A stretch of 64,000 nucleotides of DNA from Phallus indusiatus (taxonomy: Eukaryota; Basidiomycota; Agaricomycetes; Phallales; Phallaceae), in the NCBI GenBank assembly GCA_027605045.1, contig JAQFWX010000021.1, forward strand, positions 62,001-126,000, given 5' to 3'. Shown piece by piece: positions 1-12,000 of the stretch; position 1 is the stretch's first letter; every line of letters starts with the position of its first letter. A model generated the notes under the pieces. It worked only from the letters and a program-made list of their open reading frames with translations, did not search any database and was not told the DNA's origin. The translations under genes and the position numbers were made by a program.

Positions 1-295
1 GATTTTCGCCTTTATTTTTTCAGGCCAACCACTCAAATGATGTGTCCGATATTATCCGACCAACTTCACTTGTCAAAGCATTTTTCCTGTGTATGTATTG
101 GTGGCGTCTTATTTGGACTGGCTGGCCGTCGGAATAAAGTACATCAGCCCTGAATTTCTTCCTTCATCTCCCTCTTTTTCCCTGTTGCGCTTGCTTCGGT
201 GTTTCGCAGTATCGCAACCATATCAACACAAACCCCCGACCGAACGCGGTGTGCCTCGACTTACACAAGTATAAAAAACCTCAAAACAAAAAAAG
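1..295. other. Left edge, no complete gene
   Basis: The first 23 bases end in a pyrimidine run plus CAG, like a 3' splice site, and the frame after it stays open for about 35 codons. This could be the last exon of a gene lying outside the window, but nothing in it is recognisable. A TATA-like tataaaaaa lies at about 271-279, just before the next gene. Confidence 0.3.
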
Positions 296-1211
296 ATGCC
301 CTACGTTCGTCCCTTGACTATGAGAATGTCGACCGCTAACGGAACCATCTCGCTCCTCGACGAAAGTCGCTTCTATACCAACTCCACTAACGAGTCCATC
401 ACTGCTGAAAGCTCTACCCAAAACGACGAGCACGCCTCCGGCCCAGACGCATTAGCAAACTCAGGTTCACCATCATGGCAGAACGCTATCAGTGCTTCTT
501 TCGCCCAGCTGGCCGTTCAATTCCAAGCTGCTTCCCATAACATTGCAACCGCTATCCCACCCCCGCCTCCGACAGCAAGCAGTCAATATTCTACTCCTGA
601 ACAAAACGGTCCCGCGTTGTTGGCATTGACGGAGAGATTGGAAGCTATTGAGGAGGAACAAAGGAGGCTCGCCGATGCCATCAACGCACTCAGGAATCAA
701 TTCTTATCTATGAACCAAATGAAGACAACCGACGGCCCTGAATCTATCGCTCCAGTTCCAAGCGGACCCTCTACGGCCGACCTAGAAGCAATTATAAAAA
801 CACAACAGGAAGCTTTCAAACTAGAGTACGTTCTTAAGCTGCGTTGTGTAATAACGCCACGTTTCGGCGCTAATTTTTTTCCTCTTCCTTCATGATAGGC
901 AAGAACAACTACCTGCCAAATTGCAAAACGCACTTGCAACCAAGTCTCTGTCTCCTCTCAAAATGCCGCCCATGAAGAATCGCAAGCAACCGCCGAACGC
1001 GCCCGCTACAAGGGGAGAATTTGAACATCTAACGAGTATGTTTAACATCATTACCTTTTATCGCGACACAAACTAATTTATTCTTAAAGAGGAACGTTAT
1101 GAAGCTTTGATGCAAGCCTATGGTGTACCAATCTCCGGCGATATCAATAATAAACGCGAGACCTTGCGCTCATTTCTCGGAATTCCAAGCATTCCTCTTG
1201 AAAAGAAGTAG
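296..1211 (+). CDS. Hypothetical coiled-coil protein, 3 exons
   Basis: I do not recognise a family. Exons 296-825, 899-1035 and 1090-1211 join in phase into 262 codons; both introns (826-898, 1036-1089) are GT-AG. The protein has a Ser/Thr/Asn-rich N-terminus, a short proline run (PPPPP), then a heptad-like helix (LTERLEAIEEEQRRLADAIN) that should form a coiled coil. The C-terminus is basic and compact, with a stretch reading YEALMQAYGVPISGD. ATG 296 is the first start in the frame; in-frame ATGs at 320 and 326 are alternatives. The gene is convergent with the nucleotidase gene, with about 200 bp between stops. The clean splice phasing supports a real gene; function is unknown. Confidence 0.7.
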
Positions 1212-1419
1212 ACTACTTATATATATTTATCAAACACTTTTATCTAGAACGTCTTTTTTTCCTTCTCTTTCAATCTTTGTCAAGTCATAATTGCGTACAT
1301 GTGTACATACATTCATTCCAATTCTTATTTATATCTATTGTGCAAAAAAACCCCTTGTCAATGTTTTACTATTATAGTTCCTTTCTTTCTTCAGGAATAA
1401 ATTTCCTCCTTTGTCACTA

Positions 1420-2892
1420 TTAACTCTCACTCTGGACTTGCTGAATAGCTTCGAGGATTTTCAAATGGTCTTCTCTAGTGCACGACCCTATCACACCAAA
1501 ATTCTCTCCCAACGTACGACCCAATCCGAAATTCAAAGGCTCGTTCCTAGAATCTGTCACGATCCCTCCAGCTTCGCTGACGATGAGATTTCCAGACGCA
1601 TGGTCCTGTTGAACAAAACAAGATGAAAAGATATTGAACAATTTCGCTTAGATGGGGGAGAGATGAGACCGCAGATGGTGTGTGCCTTACCCATATCTTT
1701 TCTTGATACCCTACGCCAGTTGGCATTCGGAAATAAGCCAAACCATCTCCTCGAGCTAATGCTCCGTATTTGACTTGCGAATCAATGCGCAATGGGGGTT
1801 CGGTAATACCTATTTATATAAAAGAGAATTTGTATTGGTAAAAAAAACTCTTCTGTGTACATCCCCCCCTTTTGGTTTGACATTTTTGAAAACCAAGGGG
1901 AAGGGAAGTATATTTTTGCGAATAACGAACCGAGAATTTTGGATACCCTTTCGCTGGTGCCATGTGAAGAATGACCAGATTCGTACGATTCGAGGAGACG
2001 TCTGGGAACGTTCGAAGACAGTTTTAGGGGGAATATTTCTCCGCTGTTGAAGTATCTCTAAAAGACCAAATTAAAGAAATATGTAACTATACGGCTTCAT
2101 GCGTTCATCCCGATTATCGTGATCTTCTTACCTGCTCTGCACCTTGTCCCCGCACAGCAACACACAAAACACCTTTCTCCTCCGACCTCGGGCTCGGTTT
2201 ATTCCAGTCATATGGCATATTCGGACATCCGATCACTCCCACCTGTACCTTTGAATCAACGATTAAAGCCAGACAGACTGCGTATTGTTCGCCTCTCAGA
2301 AAACCTTTTGTTCCGTCAATAGGATCAACTGTCCATTGTCCTAATTTCAAGAAGGGGCGAGTGCAATCAGAATGAAAAGATATTTGTTATAAAGATTAAA
2401 GAGGACATACGCCCTTTAGGACCACCTGGATGATTTCCACGATCGATAGCATCTAACAGTTCTTCCGTCGTGCGCGGAGGTGTATTCGGACCAATACCCC
2501 AAGCCTCGTTGTCTCCCGGCCGTAAAGGTTCCTGAAGGGCTTCATTCGCTAATGTGGTGATACGTTCTCTGAGAAGTTTAGTCTCAGATGAGCTTGAGTC
2601 GGATCGTAAAGCTTTCGTATCTTCTTCACCCACGATTGGATCATCTGGAAATGCGCGAGATAGGATTGCGCCGATCACTGCTTGAGCAGAGTAATCCGCG
2701 ACTTGGAAAGAGAAACGTATCAGAGTTTTCTTTTGTTCTTTATGTTTTGAGATTACCTGTAACTGGCGATTTATCATTCTTCGTGACTGTCTCGTTTTTG
2801 ACTAGTTTGTTAAAGACCGACGAAGTGAGACTGCACGCTCTTAAAACAGCAGAGATGGCAACTTGTTTTTCGAGTGCGTATGCAATTGACAT
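1420..2892 (-). CDS. HAL2: 3'(2'),5'-bisphosphate nucleotidase (HAL2/MET22 family)
   Basis: The enzyme removes the 3'-phosphate from PAP and PAPS, protecting sulfate assimilation and RNA processing; in yeast it is the lithium- and sodium-sensitive target Hal2/Met22. Six exons (2892-2757, 2701-2411, 2340-2132, 2057-1931, 1809-1691, 1605-1420) join in phase to 355 residues, close to the 357 of yeast Hal2. The Mg2+-dependent phosphatase motifs are all present: GEED near residues 70-73, DPIDGTKGFLRG near 148, ESGHSSHG in the fourth exon, and WDHASGNLIVSEAGG near 294. The hallmark WD(H)A site is split by an intron between W and D. The start codon precedes a conserved helix (MSIAYALEKQVAISAV). It should be a soluble cytosolic enzyme. 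Confidence 0.93.
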
Positions 2893-3087
2893 GGTTGAGA
2901 GCTAATCAAGGCGATGAGGATTTGACACCAAGATACCCTGCTTGGGTGCTTTCAGCCACGTTCAGCCTCCCGCTTAACCTCGGCAACACACGCGAATCTG
3001 CTCAGCTTATGTAATTATCTAGCGATCATATTGACGCCCATTCTCAAAAGTCTATTTTTAGAAAAAAAAAGGCTCTGATATCATTGC

Positions 3088-5481
3088 TCAAACTCGCGAG
3101 AGCAACATGGCAGTTTTTATCAGATTTTCCTCCTCAAAAATATACGCGGCCGCTCCAATCGCATCCAGCTGAATTGTGACACTAGCCCCTGACGATCCCT
3201 CCGAGTCAACTTTAAGACTCGCGCCACTGTTCAACACTTCGACGATCGCTCCAGCAGCACCGCCAAGTACGATGGACACACCCTCTTGATTAGTATTTGC
3301 GATCAACATCAGAGTTTTCTCTCCCGCTGATGACTCGGATTCGGATTCTGTGTCTGACGGTGCCAGTGTCCAAAAAGCGACATCGACGCCGTCTTCTGTT
3401 ACGCGTGTGATTCCAGCGTCTGGGGAAGAGAGAAATTGAGTGAGTTGTGGAATTGCGGCGGCTAGTTGTGAGCTTGCGCTGTCTATGTCTGATGTACTTG
3501 GGTCGATCCACGGAGAGATCTATGATGTTCTTTTAAGTAAGAAAAAAAATTGTCAAACTACAGAAAACTTACACCTAGTGAACCGTGGTTGAGAGCTACA
3601 ATACTCTCTACTAGCCATTCTTTGCCCGTCGGGTAGCGAGGCCAAAATCTGATGGGCTTGTTTTACCAATGACAAATTGTGGAAGTTCATATCTTACGTC
3701 TGATTTCCGAAAGCTTGTAAAACTGACCATACAGCCGTAGATCGAGATCTTCCCAGCAAATCCAATCGTTGTCTAAATTCATCTACTCTGGTTGATATGT
3801 CTTCAAAGCTTCCTACACAATTGTCACATCCACAACATCCGTAGTCACTGATCAAGGGGGAGGGGAAGTAATGAGAAATGTTGAAATCTCGGAGGCGAAA
3901 CTCACACGGTACACGGTGTGTTGTAAACGGTGGAGAAAGTTGCATTGATACCAATCGGGTCTAAACGTCCAGGAATGATAATTTCTCAGAAATGAACTTT
4001 TCCCTCCCCCGGACCAGATAATAATGATAAATTACATACAAGCGTCTTGCAGAACAATATCGGCACCGGAAGCGTACTCCTCAAAATAATGATTTTCGCA
4101 GTTCAAAGCGAGCGAAACGGGATGATAGCCGCCTCCATCAAGTTCGTTTATAAATGCTTTGGCGATTGCGGTTGCGTTTAGTGGATCACCCGGGCCATCT
4201 GTGAACACAATAAATGGATATAAAATTAAATAAATCAAATTATCGAACCTGGTTCATCCGCCGTGTACCTGGCAATGTGATCATACAGTTAGCCCGGAAG
4301 GGATTAAGGTGGAACATGATGAGATGTCAGACTCGCCATAAAAGAAGATTGGGCCTATCTTTGATCATGTTTACTTGTTCAGCGACAGATGTCTGTTTTT
4401 TTAATGAGCCCGATGAATCCCGGTAAAATCAATCAATAATACCAGATTTTTATAAGTGCTACGGTTTCGTTAGTCTCCGCATCATGTAATTTCACGAAAC
4501 TACAAACGTACTTTCTCATGTCGTATATCAGCCAAAGTCCAAGTTCTTCCATGCGATCTAGCATCTGTTTAAGAAACAATATTGAATACAACGCGAAATA
4601 AGTATCAGTTTGATTATTCACCAATTCCAATGCTGTCATATTGCCAAATGTCGGAACAGGATGCACCATGTTCATGCTAAGTCCCGTTGATTTACTAATA
4701 GACCCCTCAGTAACTGAACGATTACGCACCCTCGGCTCTTGATGGTATCTACATTTGTTACGTTGTCTGATGAAGAACGTTCCATCTGTATTTAAACTTC
4801 AACATAAATATATGACCCACTTAAAAAACCATCAAAACTAGTGTAAAATCCAAGTGGTAGTATCGGCTCCCACGAATCTCCATTCTTCACCAAAAGTGAT
4901 CCTGTTCTTGAATCCTGTTTCGTTACACTTCCCTTAGCTGGTGTTTCTAGGAATAACAGTTGGCTGCTCGTTTCGTATGTCTTCCCTAGCAGTTTAGCAG
5001 AACATTGAAGGGTATAAGCTTCCTTTCTCGGTGCAAGAGAATCGAGGGAGAAAGGGAATTCAGTTCCTGTCGTATTTAACCCGACATTTCCCAATACAAA
5101 TTCGCGACTGGGTTGTTGACCTTCAATACTTGCAGACACCTCCAGTTGTAAATCCGACCCGGATAATGTATTGGAACCCAGATTCTCAAGAACAGCAGCT
5201 CCAGGTACCTTGAAGGAGGTTATTCTAGCATCTACCACGATAGAAGCAGAATCGCCTTTCAAATAAGGTTTGATGCTGGGTGAACATTGAAAGTTGAGTA
5301 AAGGTACGTCGGAAGATTCAGGGAATTGGAATTGTCCTCCTGGGGGAACGATAGGCGATCCTTCGAGATAATCTTTTCCGCACCATGTTTGTCCGGAGAC
5401 GAAAATAAATGGTGTAAAGATGAGATAGGATAGTTGCACCAATAGAGACACAAGCTGGAATGACCGTTGGCGACGAGCCAT
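3088..5481 (-). CDS. Secreted glycoside-hydrolase-like protein, paralogue 1
   Basis: A multi-exon gene for a secreted protein. ATG 5481 opens a signal peptide (hydrophobic core after MARRQRS). The first exon (5481-4821) encodes a beta-rich N-terminal domain starting TWCGKDYLEGSPIVPPGG. The following exons encode a TIM-barrel-like catalytic region with LWLIYDMR, QVNMIKDRPNLLLW and YTADEPDG, where the Asp-Glu-Pro resembles the acid/base strand of clan GH-A hydrolases. A Cys-rich segment (YGCCGCDNC) and a C-terminal beta domain ending at 3088 follow. Two very small exons, 16 nt (4458-4443) and 20 nt (4268-4249), are needed to keep the frame. The intron before the 20-nt exon uses a GC donor (4336-4335). 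The exact CAZy family is uncertain. It is the tandem paralogue of the gene at 6310-8558. Confidence 0.75.
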
Positions 5482-5540
5482 TTTCAACCGCGCGAATCCG
5501 AGAATAGTGTCGCGATGACGAGGACGAAGGGAGGGCGAGT

Positions 5541-5551
5541 GACTATATAGG
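5541..5551 (-). promoter_or_regulatory. TATA-like box of paralogue 1
   Basis: A palindromic ctatatag lies about 60 bp upstream of ATG 5481, the usual distance for a fungal TATA element. Confidence 0.4.
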
Positions 5552-6309
5552 AGCGCCTTACCGAAAGAACTTTTATTCATTTTTTGTTGAATCAGATGAT
5601 CCATATTCGAGAAGTCTCAGGGATCAAGCGATATAGTCATGAACAAACCCCGTGATTCAACTAGCTGCCAACCGATGAAAAAATGAATCTTCGATAAAAA
5701 GATTGTAATTGCGCCAATCGACAATGTTCTTTGATGACTCAAGTGTTTTCCGTTGAGAAAACCTTCATAAATATTAACCGCAAGCATTGGCGATGAGTCT
5801 AAGATCCGTTCCACCTTGGCAAACGACGCCGTCTAGCCCCAGAGAATACATAAAGTTGCCACATGATAGCCTTAATCGGATAAGATAACCCCCTTGAACA
5901 ATATGACATGACCAGCCTTTGATCACAAGATAAAAAAGAATCGCTTCAAACCGCGTGGTCGAACGCGAGGGACCAATCAAAAGAATATTCTCAGGGTCAT
6001 CTTTGCGCCCGCAGTTCCGTGTTTGATTTCGCGTACGAAGTGCTTGCCCGTAAGTATATTATATATGGGATGAATCAGAGCGCTTGTTGTTTGAGAAGTT
6101 GAGCAATGTTTGAACTTGGTCATCCGATAGACTCTTCGAGATGACGGTATAACCGTTGTGTGTTCCAATATAAACGAGGAGATTTTATATATGCAGGAAA
6201 AAACGAGAAAGGACGTATGGATTCAGAAACAAGGCATATAGGTGGTTAGTAAACTGCACATAGTATTACTGTTAGCGTCTTTACAGACATACGAATATGG
6301 GCCCCATAC
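5552..6309. other. Intergenic spacer between the two paralogues
   Basis: This holds the promoter of the left paralogue and the 3' flank of the right one. Small open frames occur on the minus strand but none resembles a domain or joins the neighbours. No RNA gene or repeat was seen. Confidence 0.5.
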
Positions 6310-8558
6310 CTAACCCAAAGTAACATGCTTTACGGAAATTTCTCCAGTGAAAATAAAGCCTCCGGTGCCAGTAGCATTCAATTGCACAACCAATTCTCCA
6401 CCAGTGCTCTTTATCGAAGTTACTCCGCCATTCAAAATTTGCGTGTGGGCCGCGTTATTGGGTGATATTCCAAGTGTCAAAGAAACATTCTGATAGTTCG
6501 TGTTGGCAACCAAGAACAGAGACTTGTTCTCGTTTGGAAGTTTCCACTGTGCTGTGTCAACGCCTTTCTGAAGAGATTGGGTCACCTGTACGCCGGGAGC
6601 TGCCAAGAATGATGCAATTTGGGGGGCAGCCGCGGCGAAGACTGAATTTGCCGAGCGAATATCGTCCGTCGTTGGATCATCCCACGAAACGATCTAATGA
6701 AGGCGACTTATAAAGGTTAGAACCACAAGACATCATAATGACTCACTCCTAACGCTCCATGGTTAATGCCCAACATACCTTGAACTAGGAATTCCTGGTG
6801 GGTAGGGTAACGTGGCCAGTACCTGTTTAACGGTCAACAAAGTGAAGGCTGTGAGAGCAAAGCTATTCACATACTCCTCACCTCCAAAGCCTTGAGGAAC
6901 CGTCCAAGTTGCGGTAGATCGCGATCTTCCTAGTACATCGAGGCGTTGTTTGAAGTCATCAACTCGGTCAGAGATATCCTGAAAGCTCCCTTTACAATTA
7001 TCGCAGCCGCAGTCTCCGAAATCCCTGTGTTTAGCTATAAATGATACCCATCCTTCACATGATCGTAAAACCCACGGAGTACAAGGTGTATGCCACACGG
7101 TCGAAAAGGTAGCGTTGTTGCCAATCATATCTGATAGATACCGGTAAGCATCGATTATAACGAGCAATGGAGCAATGGCAAGGTCAACGTACAAGTGTCT
7201 TGAAGAAGTACGTCGGCACCAGCGGAATATTCAGTGAAAAAGTAGTCTTGGCAATTTAACACGAGAGAAACGGGATGATATCCCCCTCCATCAAGCTTAT
7301 TGATGAGTTCTTTAGTTATAAGGGTGGCATTTAATGGATCGCTGGTTCCGTCTAGTAGAGTTTGTTATCCACAATAGGAAAGACATTCAGGTTTACCTGG
7401 TTCATCCCCGGTATACCTAAAATGCAGATGAGTGCTTATTTGAGAAAATAGTATACAATTTCCATACCACAGAAGTAGATTCGACCGATCTTTTATCATA
7501 TTAACTTGTTCCGTTACTGACGTCTGAAAAGATGATTAACTGATCGTTACTGAGAAGCTGAGGGCGCAATTATTACCAGATTCTGATACGTGCTAAGAGA
7601 CGGAAACCATTAGAATATGATAAAAACTAATTCGATGATATGTTCTCACTATCGCATATCGTACATCAGCCAAAGTCCAAGTTCTTCCATCCTATCTAAT
7701 GCCTGAAGAGACGATGAAATGAAATGTGTATAACGTGTAGGATGGAATTTACCGCTTCAAGATCACCAGGATTCCCAAAGACCGCGTCAAAATCTGGCAC
7801 AGTGTGTATTATATTCAATCTGCGGGGATACTCAGCCGTGGTCCAACTGGAAAGAAGAATAGAAATCGTTTACCCTCGAGCTTTGATCTCGTCGATATTA
7901 GACAAGTTAGCTATGTCAAATGAGAGATGGTATAGCAATAATATGAGAATAATAGCTGACTTAAATAATTGCCGAATATGGTGTAAAATCCAACGGGAAG
8001 TATAGGTTCCCATGAATTGCCGTTTTTGACGAGAAGAGCCCCAGTTCTAAAATCCTGTTTGGTCACGGATCCCGTTGCAGGCGGTGTAAGATAGAGAATC
8101 TGGGTGGTACTTTGGTATGTTTGACCCGCAACTTTAGCAGTACAGGTTACATTGTACGGATCCGTTCTGGCAACTAAAGAGCCAGCAGGAAGTTGAAATT
8201 CCGTTCCTGTTGAATTCAAGGGAACTGAGCCTAAGTGATGAGTTTGTCCGTCCAATACCGCTGTGACCGTCAAGGACTTCGTATTAAATTTAGAGCTAGG
8301 GAGCGGTGCAGCGCCTGGAACCTCGAGAGAGGTTATTCTTGCATCAATAATGAGTGAAATGGGATCCCCTTCCAAAAAGGGTTTGATTGTCGGGGAGCAT
8401 TGAAAGTTCAGCAACGGCTCGTCCGATGTGCCCGGAAGTGTAAATAGGCCGCCTGGTGGGACAACGGGCGATCCTTCCATATAATTCTTACCACACCATG
8501 TCTGAGCTTCTACAGCCACGATAAAGAATCCCGAAATGAGAAATTTATAGGAAAGCAT
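6310..8558 (-). CDS. Secreted glycoside-hydrolase-like protein, paralogue 2
   Basis: Tandem paralogue of the gene at 3088-5481 with the same domain order. The signal peptide starts at ATG 8558 (MLSYKFLISGFFIVAVEA), followed by TWCGKNYMEGSPVVPPGG, a beta-rich domain, a TIM-barrel-like region (LWLMYDMR, QVNMIKDRSNLLLW, YTGDEP), the Cys-rich FGDCGCDNC segment and a C-terminal beta domain. Intron positions match the paralogue, including the 16-nt exon (7592-7577) and the 20-nt exon (7416-7397). Here the intron before the 20-nt exon has an ordinary GT donor. Family knowledge suggests an extracellular carbohydrate-active enzyme; the substrate cannot be read from sequence. Both paralogues look intact. 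Confidence 0.75.
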
Positions 8559-9079
8559 TGTTGAAGGACGAGCTTCCTGTTAATGGGTGATACGGGATGG
8601 GTGGAGAGGGTGGCTCTGACTCCTGACTCGTATGACCCTCTATATATATATAAACTCAATATGGCTCACAATAAATGGCCAGCGTAGCATAGAATTCCAT
8701 ATACTGAATACATACGGAGTAGCTATGAAAACATCAGAGAAGATCAGATCGAATTCAATCTTTTCAGCGCGGAGTGTGCCGTGCTGTATAAACGTGTGGA
8801 TGGTCATGCAAAAATCAACCAGACTTCGCCAAATTCAAACTCAAATTGGAATTGAGCATATGGAAGGATTATGTGACTCCTGATAAGAAGTGTTTTCGGA
8901 ATGAAGATGAATGTCGAACAAAGGGCACATGGCGCAGGCAGTGTTCATGTGCTCAAAAAAGCGCCAGCGAAAAACCTGAGATTGAATTCGAGAAGGTGTC
9001 GCATGTCACCATGTCACAGAAAATTCAGCCAAGCCCGTTGCAAGCCCCAATGATTATATTGATTGGTTATCAGTTACTA
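8559..9079. other. Intergenic: promoter of paralogue 2
   Basis: A (TA)n stretch at about 8640-8653 reads as a TATA box on the minus strand, roughly 85-95 bp upstream of ATG 8558. The rest holds only short open frames without recognisable content. Confidence 0.4.
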
Positions 9080-12000
9080 TCAACTCAGTTTCAGGCTAGG
9101 CAAGCTAGATTCACTGGCGTTCTTTCGACGTAACACCGCTTCATCTACCTGGCCTAAAAACGCTGTCTGTTCTTCGCCAGTCTTACGCACAAAGTCAGCA
9201 GCGAACCGAGGAAGATCATCTGCTGAAGTGATATAACCCAAAGCCAATAATGCCTCGAGACGATCATTTAAACTATTACAGACGACATAAGAAATTCCAA
9301 TAGTCAAAAGTTCTTCGACTTACCTTGGGGTAACTTGTGTACGTAGACGACGTTTTGGCGGCCATTCGTCGGCTTTGACCGCCTCTTTTTTCTTGCCTGC
9401 CTTAACACTCTTTTCGGTATGGCGTTTCTTGACCTGGATAAATAGAACGTAAGTGTAAGCCCAAAGTCAAAGACAGTGTGAATGTACCTCGATAGCCTTT
9501 TTTGCGAATTTTGTTTCGACAGCACTAGCTTGAAGCAACGCTTCGTTATGATGGGTATAGCTAATCCCATTCAAACTCATGATCCTGCCGATCTCTCCTT
9601 GTTCGTCGTTGCTTGTGGCTTGTACAGGAGGAGTATTGTCTGTAGACACCATGATCGATAAACACACACGTTGAAAACATCACATTCATCCTTACCAAAG
9701 AAGAGAGATTCGAGACCATGCAAGTCAGCCTAAATAGTACATAATAAGCTTCATTCTTTGCACAAGCAAGTATCCATACCTCGTCTCCTTTTTTAACGTT
9801 TGATTTACCCTCCAGATTCGACAAAGCCCAGTCTAGTTGAGCAAGATGACTTCGTTCGATCTCAAGAGAAAGCCGTCAGCCCAAAATATTACGAATTTAA
9901 TTGCGAAAAGGACATACAGTCGTCTTCGTAGTCGTTCCCGATTCATCCAAACGGAAAATATTTTCCATTCCCCAGAGTTCACCTTTCTTCTTTCGATCAC
10001 CTTGAACACCTTCAAAATATCTAACAATCGATTAGGAATTGTGTAGCAAGAAATCAGGGCGGAATAATAAACCTTGTTTGGTGACTAGCTTCATAGCCGA
10101 TTTTCATCATTTGTTGTTTATATATTTGCCGTTTGTATATAAGCTCTTCCAAAGAACCCGCTCCAAGAAAGCGATACACCGAAACATCCCGGCGTTGTCC
10201 GAATCGAAATGCACGATCTTGGGCTTGGAGATCATGGGCAGGATCTATGGTACGTATAAGCATTGATTCATGATGTTTTCCAGAGGTAAAGTACGTACTC
10301 CAATTGGGATCAAAGATAACGACTTTATTTGCAGCCACAAGGTTAAGTCCAACGCCGCCGGCCATAATCGAAATCAAAAACGCAAATACATCCGGATCCT
10401 CGTTAAATTCATCAACGATAGTCATGCCTTTTGCAAAGGTCAGTAAGAGTCTAAACGTATCCAAAGAGACCCTACGATCTGTTTGTTTTGTTGAGCCATC
10501 TAGCTTGCGAAATTCAAAGACTTAAGAATGATTTAATCAATATGCATTCAGAGGATATCAAACGGAAGCCTCACAAGATTCCTTCAAACGGTGTTCAAGC
10601 ATCTCCAGAAGTTTGACTGATTTCGTAAATATGAGGACTTTGTTATCTCCTTCACGTCGCCAGACTTCGAGTAGATCCTTCAGAACCTAGACGCAGTTGA
10701 GCATCGAAGTAACACAAGTGTGAGAAATGAGGCAAAACCTTCCACTTCCCGCACATCCGGGTATCGAATACTGCTTGACCGTAAGTAGGTGCCGTTGACA
10801 CTCCGTCCACCGGCGGCCAACCAATACTTGCTTGCTCCCGGTGTCTCTGTGTTTGCTCGGGTGTGTCAATCGGAGCTGATTTGTTAGCGTAAGTAAAGAC
10901 GATGGAAGGAGCAACGATGATTCTTCTCGCCTGGGAGTATCAACGCCAGATGATTCGATATCTTCATGAGTATCTGCATGTTTTGGAACAACCAGGGTTT
11001 CTCATAGCCTTTATAGTGACAATCGCGACCCCTTTCGAAGAACATGTTTGCATGAAGTTCCGTAAAAAAAGTTTAGACACGTACAATTTTCTGGACCCGC
11101 AGGTACAGGGCTTGTCCTTGTGAAGCATGATTTGAACGGTCCGAGTACTTAGAAAACGTTTATAGACGTCTCGCTGCATCTCTGTCAATGGACAAAAGAC
11201 TACTTGATCGATCTTTTTCGGAAGTTGGTCGGCAATAATCTCCTTCGTTCTAAGAAGTTGTTGGCGACGCTATTACTATATAAAAAAGAAAGATGGAAGA
11301 ATTACCTCCTTTTGAAGAATTGAGGAAGTAGTCGATTTACCAATCGATCCGCCACAATCTATGACGATATTATGATAAGAACCTCTAGCCGCTCTGAGAC
11401 AAAGTTCAAGTTGAAGCGTACCCTTCCAGTAGAAACCTCCTCAGGTGTAGCGCTGCTGTCTTGTCCACGTGTAAGAGGTTGGGTTACCCAATTATTCCAC
11501 TGTTCCAAAGTGCCCAAACGACCGGGATTTGACCAATCCAAGATATTCCATAACTCCGTGTAATTGTTTTGGATGGCGGTTCCCTAAGAAGAAGGTCAGA
11601 GACAATGACATAATTAGAATTAAAAAGAGAATTACAGTCAAACCAAAGCGAACTTCACAAGTGAACCGATTAAAAGCCATTGTGGTCTGTGACTTGTGAT
11701 TTTTCAAACGGTGCGCCTCGTCAACAAAGATGCAAGACCATGCTTGCGACGCGAGATGTTCAATGTCCGCGAGCGCGGTCGTAAAAGACGTCACCACTAG
11801 GTGTTTCTTAAGTCAGGAAAAGAACCCAAAGACAACACGATATAATATGCTCACCGATGTCTAGTCGACCCAACTTGAAGTCTTGCAAGATTGGTTGTCG
11901 TTTTTCAGGAATTCCGGAGTATATACCGACTTCAAAATAACCCCACGTATTCAGTTCTCGCTCCCAGTTGTAGACCACACTGGTAGGTACAATTATCAAA

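Noticed and set aside
10039..10525. Forward open frames over the helicase C lobe
   Set aside because: Antisense shadows of the ERCC6L2-like exons, which carry unmistakable SNF2 motifs on the minus strand.
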